64,000 nucleotides of DNA from CAYONM01 sp964405325 (GCA_964405325.1 CAYONM010000001.1:6937-70936), one strand, 5' to 3'; shown: positions 1-10,374, counted from the first letter of the stretch. Notes: a model not told the origin generated them from the letters alone. Numbers and translations are program-made.

Positions 1-3000
1 TCATTGTCACCCTCTTCGCGGCTGGGGGCGCGACCGGCGAGCCGGTCACGCGGTTGCACGGCGGTCGGGTCACGGCTGTCATCGCTGTTATCGAGAATAC
101 CGAATTCACCGAGAATGTTGCAGCTTGGATCGGGCATCATGCCAATGGCCACCATGTAGACCATGGCCATGGTATGCACCAAGGCTTGGCCACGGGGCAG
201 GTTCATGAGCACTGGCGGTGGAATCTTCTTCTTGTCCCGCCCCGAGAAGTTGCGCGACTCCTGGGCGTTGAAACTCTCGATGAAGGTGTTGCCGCTGTTG
301 CCGTAGCCGGGGGTCATGCTGGTGCTGCGCGAGCTGTCGACGAGGGTTACCTCACCGGCCCGTTCGCTGAACGAGCGGGCATCCTGGTCGAGCTGCGTGC
401 GCAGCTGGATCATAGTGCTCATGTTGGCGATCACCTGCTGGGCCTTGGCCCGGTCCTGGAAGACCGCTTCCAGGTCGGGGATCGACTGCCCGATGAGCAC
501 GCAACGCATACCGGCCCCGCGTGACTTGTTGAGCAGATCGATCATGGCGTTGTTGATGAAACTGGCGATCTCGTCGCAGAAGAGATAGAAGGGTTTGATC
601 GCATCAGGAGAGGTGGCGTAAATGGTGCCGATGAAATGACTCAGATCCTGGATCACGGCCTTGGCGATGCCCTGGCTGCCGATCGGGTCGATCAGCGAGC
701 CGAGATAGAGATAGACGATCTGTTGCTGCTCGACCACCCGACGCCACTGGATGTCGGGGTCGATGGCATTGATGATACGCTCGCGCTCACCGCTGAAGCG
801 TGACAGGGCCGAGGCCAGGGTGGTGAGGTGCTGTTGGTAGGTGCGTTGGTCGCGGCTGGCCAGTTCGCGGCTGGCATTCATCGCCTCACGCAGTTTGTCG
901 AGGATCTCGCCGATATCCTTATCGATGGTTGGATCGGGTGGCACGAAGTAATCGAAGAAGGTTTTCAGCTCGCGCTCGGACTGTGACAGGTTGGGTTGCA
1001 CCCGTGCCAGGCGGTGCTCGAGCGGATGCACCCGCTGCATCGTGTAGGTCGACCACATCGAGGCCCGCAGTCCCGAGCCGGTGAGCGACAAGATGGCGTT
1101 GCGCTCGACCAGGTCGGGGTAGTCGGGGCGTCGCTGTTCCTCGCTGCCGAGGAAGAGGTGGAAGAAGGCGATCTTCATCGCCCAGGCAACGATGGCATCG
1201 TTCTTCTCGACCCCGTAGAGCTCCACATTGCGCATGTTCGGCGTCCACTGCACCGGAGTGTAGTTGGGATGCTGGAGCAGGTCGACGATCATCTGCTGAT
1301 CCTCGTCGGGCTGCCAGCCCGGTTCCTGCATGCGGCGGCGGATGTCGAGTACGGCCCGTTTGCATGCGATCGGGCTGTCATCCGGGTGCTCGGCCCGCCA
1401 GAGCAGGGCGGGGATGAGCAGCGGCACGCTGCCCACGGTCACCGGCAGGCGCCGTCCCTTCTCGTCGCGGTTGATGAACCCCAAGTATTCGCGTAGCCAG
1501 TGTGCGATGGTGCAGACGCTCTTGGCTGCGGCGGTGCCGACATCGGTCCAGAACGGATCCTTGGTGGCCGGCATCACCGCCGCCACCCGCGAGCCGAGGT
1601 CGGCCGGATTGGTGTATTCGTAGAGGGCGTTGTAGGTCGAGACCTCCGGGTTCTTGGGGCTGACCAACGAGAAGAAGTGGATGTCGTTGCCGCGGCCGTG
1701 GCTGCGTGCTTCCTCAAAGACCCGGTCGACCAGGGTCTGGTCGCCCTTGGGGTCGACGATGATCACCGGGAAGCCGCCGCGGATCGCCTGCACGATCAGC
1801 GGTTCGGCGAAGCGGGTCTTGCCGACGCCTGAGGCACCGAAGATGCCGCAGTGCTGATTGAAGAGCTGTTCTTCGAGGAAGACCTCCTCCAGGTCATCGA
1901 GCCCGAGACCGTAGATGCGTGGATCGCCTTGGTCGGGGGGCAGCTTGGTGACCTGGGCCATGTTCTTGCTGAGCTGATCATCGTAGGCCTGGGCGTGCTT
2001 GGTATCCCAGAAGAAGCCGCGGCCGATGTAGGTATGCTCGGCGACCGGGAAGGTGATGCGAGGGTAGGCGTCTGCAGGCGACGGAGGTGCCGAACGGGCT
2101 TCGGGTTCGGCCTCCAGCAAGCGTTCTCGCAGCTGTTTGAGGAGTTGGGCGCTCGGGCGGATGTCGCCGGTACTGCGGAACCAGTGCTCGGGATGCAGGG
2201 CGAGGCGCAGACCATCATAGCGGACCAGCTCCTGGCAGGCGATCGAGTGCTCGAGCAGGTGACCGGCGAGGATCACCGGATTGTCGTCGATCGCCTTGGC
2301 CAGTGGTGCGAGGTGTTCACGACAGGCCACGGCAAGCCATGACTCGAGTTGGGCGATGTTTTCGCAGGCGAGGATGTGCTCGTAGCTCTGGCGGGCTTCG
2401 ACCAACAGGGCTTTGATCCAGCTGCGGATGCTCCCATGTCCCGTCTCGCGCTCCAGGAAGTGGGCCAGTGCATGCTGTCGTTCGTTGCGGTCGAGGGTGC
2501 CGAAGCTGCTGCCCAGTTGCTGACGCAGGCGATCGACGAGCGCCGTGCGCAGGTCTTGGATGGCGGTCTCGCCGATCATCAGTTTGTCGGTTTCGACTGT
2601 CAGCCAGGTGGCACTGGCGAAGCCGCGAGCGGTAATGGCTCGATCGATGCCGTGGTTGAGCAGTACCAGCGAACGCTGCGGATCGGTGAACCAGCGCGTG
2701 AGGATCTGTCGGGCGGCCTCGCTGAACTGCCAGGCGGCACCATCGCCATTGATCCGGCGTTGGAGGCAGCGCCCCGGCAGCAGCGGCAGGAGCGAGCATA
2801 TGTGGCCGGCGACGGCCTCCTCGCTCCAGGCGGCGACGGCCGCGATCAACTCACGCGAGGGCGTGCCTTCGACGCGGGCGCGCTCGCAGCGGATGAAGGG
2901 GGTGATGGCGGTGATGCCGGCTGCCAGCACGGCGGTGTCGTGCCAGTGGCAGATGACCTCGTAGCGGCGTGGATGGTGGTCACGCAGCCACTGTTCCTGC

Positions 3001-3455
3001 TGGGCGAGGATGCGCCGGTGGCCATCGTCGACCCACTGCCGGCGGTGGATACGGACGGTGTTCGGACGGCCATCCTCCTCCCAGGCGCTCACTCTCTCGA
3101 TTATTTTGTGGAAAGGTACCCCCAGCGGCTCGTAGTCGGGTCCCCAGGGCGCCTTGCCATGGGGGACCACCTTGCCCTTCCTGTCCTGTTTGGTCGGTAT
3201 CTTGCCGGCTGTGAACGAATAGCGCCGTGAGGCGCCGAGGGCCTCGTGGCGCTCCTTGCTGGTGCGCAGGGACATGTGGCAGCGGAAGACCATCCACAGG
3301 CAGAGCAGCACGCAGGCGTATTGCATGGTGGGGAACACGGGCAGCAGCCAGGCGGTGACGGCGGATACCGGGATGCCCGCAGCGTAGATGGCCTGCGCCC
3401 GCGACAGCGACTGCTCAGGTGGTTTGACCTCGAGTTCGGAAATGGTGTCGTACAT
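1..3455 (-). CDS. traD: TraD/VirD4-type coupling ATPase (partial, runs off left edge)
   Basis: This is the inner-membrane coupling protein that brings the DNA-relaxase substrate to the T4SS channel. The frame is open from an ATG at 3455 to the window edge (at least 1151 residues), so the C-terminus is missing. Near the N-terminus is a hydrophobic segment (about residues 18-48, PVSAVTAWLLPVFPTMQYAC). Walker A is GASGVGKTRF at about residue 539 (positions 1813-1838 on the plus strand), and a Walker B-like FYLFCDEIASF lies near residue 955. The roughly 500 residues before Walker A make it much longer than F TraD (about 717 aa). It is transcribed away from the transfer operon and shares the 3456-3686 intergenic region with it. 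The family call rests on the P-loop, the membrane anchor and the tra context. Confidence 0.85.
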   Translation of the reverse strand, partial: MYDTISELEVKPPEQSLSRAQAIYAAGIPVSAVTAWLLPVFPTMQYACVLLCLWMVFRCHMSLRTSKERHEALGASRRYSFTAGKIPTKQDRKGKVVPHGKAPWGPDYEPLGVPFHKIIERVSAWEEDGRPNTVRIHRRQWVDDGHRRILAQQEQWLRDHHPRRYEVICHWHDTAVLAAGITAITPFIRCERARVEGTPSRELIAAVAAWSEEAVAGHICSLLPLLPGRCLQRRINGDGAAWQFSEAARQILTRWFTDPQRSLVLLNHGIDRAITARGFASATWLTVETDKLMIGETAIQDLRTALVDRLRQQLGSSFGTLDRNERQHALAHFLERETGHGSIRSWIKALLVEARQSYEHILACENIAQLESWLAVACREHLAPLAKAIDDNPVILAGHLLEHSIACQELVRYDGLRLALHPEHWFRSTGDIRPSAQLLKQLRERLLEAEPEARSAPPSPADAYPRITFPVAEHTYIGRGFFWDTKHAQAYDDQLSKNMAQVTKLPPDQGDPRIYGLGLDDLEEVFLEEQLFNQHCGIFGASGVGKTRFAEPLIVQAIRGGFPVIIVDPKGDQTLVDRVFEEARSHGRGNDIHFFSLVSPKNPEVSTYNALYEYTNPADLGSRVAAVMPATKDPFWTDVGTAAAKSVCTIAHWLREYLGFINRDEKGRRLPVTVGSVPLLIPALLWRAEHPDDSPIACKRAVLDIRRRMQEPGWQPDEDQQMIVDLLQHPNYTPVQWTPNMRNVELYGVEKNDAIVAWAMKIAFFHLFLGSEEQRRPDYPDLVERNAILSLTGSGLRASMWSTYTMQRVHPLEHRLARVQPNLSQSERELKTFFDYFVPPDPTIDKDIGEILDKLREAMNASRELASRDQRTYQQHLTTLASALSRFSGERERIINAIDPDIQWRRVVEQQQIVYLYLGSLIDPIGSQGIAKAVIQDLSHFIGTIYATSPDAIKPFYLFCDEIASFINNAMIDLLNKSRGAGMRCVLIGQSIPDLEAVFQDRAKAQQVIANMSTMIQLRTQLDQDARSFSERAGEVTLVDSSRSTSMTPGYGNSGNTFIESFNAQESRNFSGRDKKKIPPPVLMNLPRGQALVHTMAMVYMVAIGMMPDPSCNILGEFGILDNSDDSRDPTAVQPRDRLAGRAPSREEGDN

Positions 3456-3548
3456 GGCAGCCCCGCAGCTGGTGCATGGTGGGTGGGGCAAACATGCTGA
3501 CAAGACCACGAGGCGGATTCCGGCGTTTGATCGAAGCTCGTGATCGCG

Positions 3549-3564
3549 CTTGGCATGCGCCAAG
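3549..3564. promoter_or_regulatory. Inverted repeat, possible operator in the divergent tra control region
   Basis: Perfect 6-bp arms CTTGGC and GCCAAG are separated by 4 bp (ATGC). The repeat lies between the divergent coupling-protein gene and the trbC-led operon, about 55 bp upstream of the predicted -35 box. The position suits a repressor or activator site, but only the symmetry is visible. Confidence 0.25.
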
Positions 3565-3618
3565 TCGGAAGCTTGGGCATGGCGTGCGTTATCGCATTGC
3601 CGGGTCGCGCTTGGGGGA

Positions 3619-3647
3619 TTGACCGAGGAGATCTCGAATGCTTATAA
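3619..3647 (+). promoter_or_regulatory. Sigma70-type promoter for the trbC-traU-traH-traG operon
   Basis: The -35 box TTGACC (3619-3624) and -10 box TTATAA (3642-3647) are separated by exactly 17 bp. Transcription would begin near 3654, leaving a leader of about 32 nt before the ATG at 3687. It is the best promoter match in the left half of the window and sits in the only sizeable gap upstream of this operon. Confidence 0.6.
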
Positions 3648-3686
3648 CTAGCGAAAACGTTCATCCATCCCTCTCGCGAGTGAACC

Positions 3687-4427
3687 ATGCCGCTCCCTCG
3701 TCCTGTCGTCCTCCTGCTGCCAGTTCTTCTCCTGCAGCCTGTCCAAGCAGTCGAATACCCCCTGCGCGAGCAACCACTGGAGGTTCGTGTCGAACAGCTC
3801 GATGGCCGCAACGAGCAGGTGGTGGTCGACTGGGGCCGGGTATCGGAGTCACTCCGTCGCGATCCGGCCGAATGCGACCAGCAGCGCGAGACCTTCAAAT
3901 CGTTTTTGACCTCGCCCGAGTTCATGGCCTTCGTCGAGAAGCATGGCATGCGCACCGACCTGCTGGCGGCCATGGCCAGCAAGGAGGAACTCGAGAAGCT
4001 GCGCAGGCATCTCGCCAGCCAGCCCCACGCCACGGCTCTGCCGCGAGCCATCCAGCAGCGCAGCAATCAGGCCCCGGTGCCTGGTTTCCTGCGCGACATG
4101 GGAGCCGAGCAGCGCCGTAACCTGCGTCTGGTGCTCTACGACGATGCCGACAGTCATCAGCGCGAGTGGCTGCTGCGCTGGCACGCCGCCCACGCCGACG
4201 ATCCCTATCTGACCATCGTGGTGGCCCAGGGTTGGAGCAGTTTCGGGGCTATCGAGCGTTTCGCCGAGAGCCACCCCGAGATCACCATCAGCCCGATCGC
4301 CAGCGACGATTACGCCGCGGGATTCGGAGTAACCGCCCTGCCCGCGGTCATCACCTTTCCGGATGACGACCACATCCACCGGATCGAGGGATTGATTCCC
4401 GTCGAAGAAGGAACCAGCAATGAGTAA
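3687..4427 (+). CDS. trbC: TrbC-like periplasmic pilus-assembly protein
   Basis: A 246-residue exported protein with a signal peptide ending about VQA (residue 21). The C-terminal half looks like the thioredoxin-like fold of F-type TrbC: a beta strand (LRLVLYDD), then GFGVTALPAVITF with a cis-Pro-like LP, but no CXXC motif. F-type TrbC works in the periplasm in pilus assembly. This is the first gene of the rightward operon, and it overlaps the next gene by 8 bp, so the two are probably translationally coupled. The start was chosen because it places the hydrophobic leader at the N-terminus; the Shine-Dalgarno sequence is weak (GAGTG). Family membership is inferred from the fold pattern and gene order. 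Confidence 0.6.
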   Translation: MPLPRPVVLLLPVLLLQPVQAVEYPLREQPLEVRVEQLDGRNEQVVVDWGRVSESLRRDPAECDQQRETFKSFLTSPEFMAFVEKHGMRTDLLAAMASKEELEKLRRHLASQPHATALPRAIQQRSNQAPVPGFLRDMGAEQRRNLRLVLYDDADSHQREWLLRWHAAHADDPYLTIVVAQGWSSFGAIERFAESHPEITISPIASDDYAAGFGVTALPAVITFPDDDHIHRIEGLIPVEEGTSNE

Positions 4428-7400
4428 GATCTCATGGACCATCCTGCTCGCCCTGGCCCTCGTCTGTTCGACCGGTCGTTGGGCGCAGGCGGCCACGACC
4501 TGGGTGTATCCGAACAGCAATTACACCATCAAGGTCTATGGCTTCATCGATCCCAGCTACCGCAACAGTGGCAATCTGCACGCGAGCCACCATTTCGGCG
4601 AGCGCATGGTGGTCGCCGAGGTCACCCTGCCGGGCAAGGCCATCACTGGCAGCAACTCGGCCAAACAGGTCGACCTCAGCAAACCCTTCTACGGCATGTT
4701 CGGCGGTCGTCGCCACGAGCATCGATGGTGGGGCTGGTGGTACTGGCACCGGTATCACGGCCACTGGTGGAACAATCAGGTCCGCAACTTCACCTACGAC
4801 AAGGACAACGAACTCTATCTCTATTTCCTGGCCCGCGAAACGGTCACCCATGCCAGTCAGGGTATCACGGTGAGGCGCCATCACGAGCGCTATTTCGAAG
4901 GTGATGAGTACCTCGCCAGCCTCGATTGGCAGACGGTGCTCTACCGGATCTATTGGCACCACATGGCTGATGGCAAGCACTCCGGCATCGCCGGTTTCGT
5001 GGAGGCCCGCACCAATGGCATGACCGTACCGCAGAGCAACTGGAGCCGGATCTGGGGGCATGTACACGACGAGTGGGGAGCGATGAACGGTCAGATGGTG
5101 CCGGCCATTCCCGCCTCCGGTACCGGCTGGAACCAGCACAGTGAGCCCTCGCTGGTCCACAGCCCCAGCCAGGGGGTGCCTGGCAACGTGCAGCCGGAGG
5201 TCATCCAGGTGCCGATGCGCAATCCCTCGCTGACCATCCGCGTCGGCGATGGGGGGTTCCCCTTCAGCCATCCGATGCCCAACCTCTGGGTGACCATGAG
5301 CCCCTGGCAGGCGCTGCCGCCCAACATGGACCTGTGGCAGGCCATCCTCCTGGGTGAGGGCAACCAGGTGCAGAACGACAGCCAGACGGCCATCGCCGGC
5401 ACCAACACCACCCAACTCGAAAACGAACTCGACAACGAGAGCCAGTACGGCGATGGCTACGACGGACCCACTTCCACCTCCGCCACCCAGGTCGGCTCAA
5501 GCATCGAGTCGAGCAACGGCGGCTATATCTTCCGCGTGCAGGAGGTGCGCATCTCCAATGACGAGCACATCAAGAAGGTCGAGTTCATCGCCCTGCGCGA
5601 CCTCTTTGTCAATCTCGATTACAGCCGCAGCCAGAATCGTGACATCAACCGACGGCATGAAGACTACATCGAGCTCAACAACCGCATCATCGGTGGCTAC
5701 GCCTCGGGCAGCAAGATCGAGCCCTTCACCGTCACCGTCGATCCCGACAGCGGCGCCCAGCGCGAGCTCAGCGCCAGCGTGGTGGTGCGCGATGGCGATC
5801 TCGATGTGTCCTTCGACCGCATGTGGCTGCCGCCCTTCAAGGGCGTGGTCGGCAAGCCCGAGCAGATCGCCGGCATCCCCTGGCAGGCGCTGCCCACCGA
5901 CGGCATGCGGGCCACCGGCCAGGCGATCGAAAAGGTGCTGCTCGGCGGCCAGGGCAATGACACCATCGCGGTCGTCGATCAGCCGCAGCAGACCGGCACC
6001 CTGACCACCCGCAACGATGTCAGTGTCGATGTCAGTGCTATGAAGCAGTCGCTGGTCGACGTCGAGACGGAGATGGCCAACGACACTTCGCCGGAGGCCC
6101 AGGATGCCAACGCCGAGGCCCAGGCGGTCCTCGCCTACACCGATAGCAACGACGATGACTATGCCCACAGCGGCCAAGGCAAGGCTCCGGTCCACCACGC
6201 GGTCACGATGCCCGGCTCGACCCATGACGACCAGGAGGGGGCCTCGAGCACCATCACCGATCCCGGCCACGGCATGGCCGGCATGGTCAACCGCGTGCAC
6301 CAGGACGCCCTCACCGAGGGCGAGGATGACCTCCAGGGCCGGCTCACGGTCAGCGACGAGGGGGACCAGTCAGACGGCCTGGTAATCGAGCAGGCGGTCT
6401 ACGAGCTCGAGGAGGATGCCGAGCCCTACATGGAGGTGGCCGGCGACACGCGCGGCATGAACCAGACCATCATGCGCTCGGTGATGCTCTGCGCCGGCTA
6501 CGACGACAGCTACTTCAGCAGCGACGGCAATCCCGGTCCCGGTCCCGACAACATCGACAACCCGGCTCAGCCGCAGCCGACCGCTGTCGGCCAGCATTTC
6601 GGCCTGCCGGTCTACGATGTCGAGGGTGACGGCGACCCCGACCGCTTCTATTCCAACGATGCCTGGTCGAACGGCTTCCCCTATCTCATGCTCGAGTGGC
6701 ACAAGGAGGGGCATCACAAGAAGTGCAAAGGCTGGTGGGGCTGGTTCAGCAACATCGATGAGCAGCGGCCGCACAACGCCTTCGGCCTCTGGGGTCTGTA
6801 TCAGCTCGACAGCAGCCAGCACCCGCTCGGCAAGCGCCTGATCACCTACGGTCACAGCCGCAACTACGATTTCAAGAAGACCAGCGAGGGCTTCCTGGGC
6901 TGGAAGAAGTGCGTCGAGTGGTGGGGCGGCACTTTCGGTTTTGTCAACGGCAGCACGCTGACCCTGCGGGCCAAGGCTGCCACCGCGCCGCAGCCGATCA
7001 GCCAGCCGGTGAGCATGAGCGAGGTCGACCAGGGGATCTGGCATCGGGTGCGCCTGCTCAGCGCCCCGCCCGCGGATCCACCCGAGCTCAAGGCGCCGGG
7101 CAGCTACAATCAGGCGAACTACGGATACATCGGCGAGGTGCATCGCACGGTCTTCATCTATCAGGGCGTCGACCTCAACATGCCAACCTCGCCGATCACC
7201 GATGCGGCCGGCAACGAGGCCCCCGACTTCGATCCCATGCTCGCCCTTGATCCGCTCAACGGCTACATGTGGGTGGAGACCATCCGCACTGCCGGCGGCG
7301 AGGTGGGGGTGAAGAACTACTTCTGGCCCTATCGCTTCGATCCCACTGAGATCATGCCGAGTCAGGATCCCGATTTCTATCGCGCGGTGACACCATCCTG

Positions 7401-10374
7401 GGTCTTCGGGGCCAGCGACATGCACGACGTCACACCCTTCGCTGAGCGGGTCTCGGGCAAGGCCATCCAGTTCCTCTCCAACTACAATCCCCATATCACC
7501 TCGACCGCCATGGGTACCTCGGTCTATCGCTTCCCGATCAACAACGGCCAGCGCAACAAGGCGCTGAAGCTGCTGCCGGAAGTCAAGCGGGCGATGGAGA
7601 CCGAGTTCATGGGCACCATCGTCAACACCGCCTCCGGACTCGGCGGCTACGTCTGGGATGTGGTCGGCGACAAGCCGCAGATGCAGTGGAACATTGCCGG
7701 CCTGGGTGGCGCCAGTACCTACAACCTCGACACCGACAAGAAGCCCAAAGACAATGTGGTGCTTGAGACCCGCCAGGGCGCCGGCATGTACGACTTCAAG
7801 GGTCGCTGGCACGGCTTCTCGACCAAGACCGCCCAGCGCGACATCCTCAAGCGCAAGTGGGATTGGCACTTCGAACAGCCGCTGTCACTCAAGATCCCGG
7901 CTTTCATCGATTACAAGAGCAGCCAGCCGCAGCGCCTGAGCGCCATTCCCGATGTCCTCGAGTCCGACGACGGCGATATCTACACCGACCTCGACATCGC
8001 CAAGGACCCCCAGCGGCAGGTCATCGAACTGGCCGCCGAGCGGCGCAAGCATATGATGGATGGCGGTTTCTACCTCTTTTCCGGCGCCGTCGGGCGTGAG
8101 TTCGAGCTCGACTACGCCTGTCAGATGCCCGAGTACATCACCCTGGTCTGCGTCGAGTGGGACAACCGGCCCGACCGGCCCGACGTGGCGCAGACCCTGG
8201 CCGAGCATGGCAAGACCGCGGTCTTCGTCGGCAAGACCCCGCAGGAGCAGGTCGACTACCATACCACCGGCCTCAACATCAGTGTTGCCGAGGCCCAGCT
8301 CAAGGGCCTGCTCAACGAGATCTTCCTCGGCGGTGGGCGCACCCGCTTCAAGGTGCAAATGAACGCCCAGGTCGCCCAGAAGCTCTTCGACACCGATCCC
8401 AACAAGACCGATGCCCAGAAGCGGGCCAACTACGAGAACCTGGCCGACAGCCAGAAGAACATCAACGCCATCAATGTACGCGACGGCGACAGCAATCAGA
8501 ACCAGGAACTCAAGAAGGGCGGCATCGGCTCGGCCAACATCCGCGGCGGCCCGCGCGACGACCAGCGCCTGAAATACGCCGCCTTCCCCTTTCTGGCCGA
8601 CGACTGGCTCTATGACCAGCCGGCCTGCCATGTGCCCTATCCCATCTTCACCATGAATGAGGGCCAGATCGATGTCACCGATGAAGCTGCCAGTCTGCGC
8701 ACCACCGGCATGGTGCAGTATCGCCATCCGATGCTGATCTACTATCTCGACAAGATCGAGACCAGCGATGGCAATGCCGTCACGAGCAAGGACGTCTCGG
8801 CGGTCTACGTGCGCTACGGCACCGACTGCAATCCCGATCCCTACGGTGATAAGAGCTACGCCCTCTTCGACCTCGAGAACTACAGCGGTTTCCAGACCAT
8901 CGTCGACTACAGCATCCTGACCAAGATCCGCTGGCAGCGTTTCCTCGACTGGGCGACGCCGGCAAACCTCGAGGACTACTTCCTGGCCGTCTTCTCGCTG
9001 CAATACGCCACCATGCCGGAGCAGATCCAGCTCTATAATCACCTCAGCCAGATCGATCTCGACAACGTGCCCGATCCCGGTCCCGAGCCGCTGGCGCCGC
9101 CAGAGCCTGAGTGGCCGGCCAGCGAGGCGCCGCCGCTGATCGCAGCGCCGGTCGGTCCGCGACCGATCTACGGCTGGAGCTTTGCGGCCGATGATCTCTC
9201 GACCATCAGCGATACGCTGACCAGGACCCACATGTACGAAGAAATGGTTGGCAACCCGCCAGCGCCGGTGCAGCAGACCGCCATCACCAGCGAGGCGACG
9301 CTGGCCAGCCTGCTTTCCACCAGTGACCAGTCACAGGTCTTCAGCGGTTTCATCGACGGCAGTGGCGCTGTGCGCGACCTGGCCCTCTGGTTGCAGCCGG
9401 GTGACGCCGACCTCGAGGTGACCATCATCGAGCCCATGAGCGCGCTTGAGGTGAGCGATTGGCTGGGCCTGCACGGCGCCACGCCCCCGGCCTTCGCCGA
9501 TCTGTACCCGGCGGCCAACACCACCACCGCCACACTCGCCGATCTCGACACCCTGAGCCTGCCGCCCAGCGACATGCCGCTCTACCTATCGGTCTCGACC
9601 GCGACGCCCAGCGTCGACGGCGATCTGGTACTCGGCGGCGGCCTGGCCAGCTGGACCGTGGATGCCGATCTGCTGGCCGGGGCCACGGTGCTGCCGGTAC
9701 AGGAGACCGCGCAGTTGGCCGCCCTGCCGCCGAGCGGGCAGATCCGCATCGGCGACGAAATCCTGCCCTACACGGGAGTCGATGCGCCCGCTGGCACCAT
9801 CACCCTCGGCGAGCCGCTGTCAGTCGACCTCGCCCTGGGCAGCAGCTTCCAGAGCATGCTGCCGCTGCAGGCCGAGCCGATCGCCGGTCTGCTGGCCGAC
9901 TACAGCGAGATCGAGAGCAACTGGCTTTTCTTCGTGGCCGACGTCGCCGCCTGGGACCAGCAACAGGCCAATCACGAGGCCAGCGTCGCCGCCCGCGAGC
10001 AGTGGAACGAGGACAACGACAACTTCCTCGACGAATATGCCATCTGGACCTACGGCATGGAGATCTACGCCAATCAGCACAGCCACTGGCAGGCCCAATA
10101 CGACGCCTACACCACCGCCGCCACCCTGCGCGACGAGCGTGATACCCTGGCCACCGACATCGCCCTGTTCGAGAGCGAAAAGACGGCGATCATCAACGCC
10201 GTGCTGGCCGAGGTGGCGGCGCTCAAGGGCATGAACCTCGAGGCTGTGGTGAGCCTCTACGAGAACGACAGCATCTCGATCAGCACCAGCAAGTACTACG
10301 AATTCTTCGTCGATCCGCTCAACGCCATCCCCGAAGCCATCATCGATCCCCAGGACCTGCAATCATGGCTCTGA
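4420..10374 (+). CDS. Giant secreted protein of the transfer operon (1984 aa), function unknown
   Basis: A Sec signal peptide (about residues 1-24, ending WAQA) is followed by roughly 1960 residues with no later membrane segment that I can see. Residues 98-119 are strikingly rich in Trp and His (RHEHRWWGWWYWHRYHGHWW), and a second Trp/Lys/His/Cys patch lies around 6700-6930 (GHHKKCKGWWGWF, WKKCVEWWGG). The C-terminal part has a proline-rich linker near 9070-9170 and then a beta-rich stretch. It sits between trbC-like and traU-like genes, the area where F-type systems place the cysteine-rich outer-membrane adhesin TraN. Here cysteines are few and no TraN signature is recognisable. It could be a mating-pair stabilisation adhesin or a channel component, but that is inferred from position alone. 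Its last 10 bp overlap the next gene. Confidence 0.75.
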   Translation: MSKISWTILLALALVCSTGRWAQAATTWVYPNSNYTIKVYGFIDPSYRNSGNLHASHHFGERMVVAEVTLPGKAITGSNSAKQVDLSKPFYGMFGGRRHEHRWWGWWYWHRYHGHWWNNQVRNFTYDKDNELYLYFLARETVTHASQGITVRRHHERYFEGDEYLASLDWQTVLYRIYWHHMADGKHSGIAGFVEARTNGMTVPQSNWSRIWGHVHDEWGAMNGQMVPAIPASGTGWNQHSEPSLVHSPSQGVPGNVQPEVIQVPMRNPSLTIRVGDGGFPFSHPMPNLWVTMSPWQALPPNMDLWQAILLGEGNQVQNDSQTAIAGTNTTQLENELDNESQYGDGYDGPTSTSATQVGSSIESSNGGYIFRVQEVRISNDEHIKKVEFIALRDLFVNLDYSRSQNRDINRRHEDYIELNNRIIGGYASGSKIEPFTVTVDPDSGAQRELSASVVVRDGDLDVSFDRMWLPPFKGVVGKPEQIAGIPWQALPTDGMRATGQAIEKVLLGGQGNDTIAVVDQPQQTGTLTTRNDVSVDVSAMKQSLVDVETEMANDTSPEAQDANAEAQAVLAYTDSNDDDYAHSGQGKAPVHHAVTMPGSTHDDQEGASSTITDPGHGMAGMVNRVHQDALTEGEDDLQGRLTVSDEGDQSDGLVIEQAVYELEEDAEPYMEVAGDTRGMNQTIMRSVMLCAGYDDSYFSSDGNPGPGPDNIDNPAQPQPTAVGQHFGLPVYDVEGDGDPDRFYSNDAWSNGFPYLMLEWHKEGHHKKCKGWWGWFSNIDEQRPHNAFGLWGLYQLDSSQHPLGKRLITYGHSRNYDFKKTSEGFLGWKKCVEWWGGTFGFVNGSTLTLRAKAATAPQPISQPVSMSEVDQGIWHRVRLLSAPPADPPELKAPGSYNQANYGYIGEVHRTVFIYQGVDLNMPTSPITDAAGNEAPDFDPMLALDPLNGYMWVETIRTAGGEVGVKNYFWPYRFDPTEIMPSQDPDFYRAVTPSWVFGASDMHDVTPFAERVSGKAIQFLSNYNPHITSTAMGTSVYRFPINNGQRNKALKLLPEVKRAMETEFMGTIVNTASGLGGYVWDVVGDKPQMQWNIAGLGGASTYNLDTDKKPKDNVVLETRQGAGMYDFKGRWHGFSTKTAQRDILKRKWDWHFEQPLSLKIPAFIDYKSSQPQRLSAIPDVLESDDGDIYTDLDIAKDPQRQVIELAAERRKHMMDGGFYLFSGAVGREFELDYACQMPEYITLVCVEWDNRPDRPDVAQTLAEHGKTAVFVGKTPQEQVDYHTTGLNISVAEAQLKGLLNEIFLGGGRTRFKVQMNAQVAQKLFDTDPNKTDAQKRANYENLADSQKNINAINVRDGDSNQNQELKKGGIGSANIRGGPRDDQRLKYAAFPFLADDWLYDQPACHVPYPIFTMNEGQIDVTDEAASLRTTGMVQYRHPMLIYYLDKIETSDGNAVTSKDVSAVYVRYGTDCNPDPYGDKSYALFDLENYSGFQTIVDYSILTKIRWQRFLDWATPANLEDYFLAVFSLQYATMPEQIQLYNHLSQIDLDNVPDPGPEPLAPPEPEWPASEAPPLIAAPVGPRPIYGWSFAADDLSTISDTLTRTHMYEEMVGNPPAPVQQTAITSEATLASLLSTSDQSQVFSGFIDGSGAVRDLALWLQPGDADLEVTIIEPMSALEVSDWLGLHGATPPAFADLYPAANTTTATLADLDTLSLPPSDMPLYLSVSTATPSVDGDLVLGGGLASWTVDADLLAGATVLPVQETAQLAALPPSGQIRIGDEILPYTGVDAPAGTITLGEPLSVDLALGSSFQSMLPLQAEPIAGLLADYSEIESNWLFFVADVAAWDQQQANHEASVAAREQWNEDNDNFLDEYAIWTYGMEIYANQHSHWQAQYDAYTTAATLRDERDTLATDIALFESEKTAIINAVLAEVAALKGMNLEAVVSLYENDSISISTSKYYEFFVDPLNAIPEAIIDPQDLQSWL

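Noticed and set aside
6370..7869. A 499-codon minus-strand frame opposite the giant gene
   Set aside because: No domain, no ribosome site, and the plus-strand frame is uninterrupted for 1984 codons with a signal peptide.
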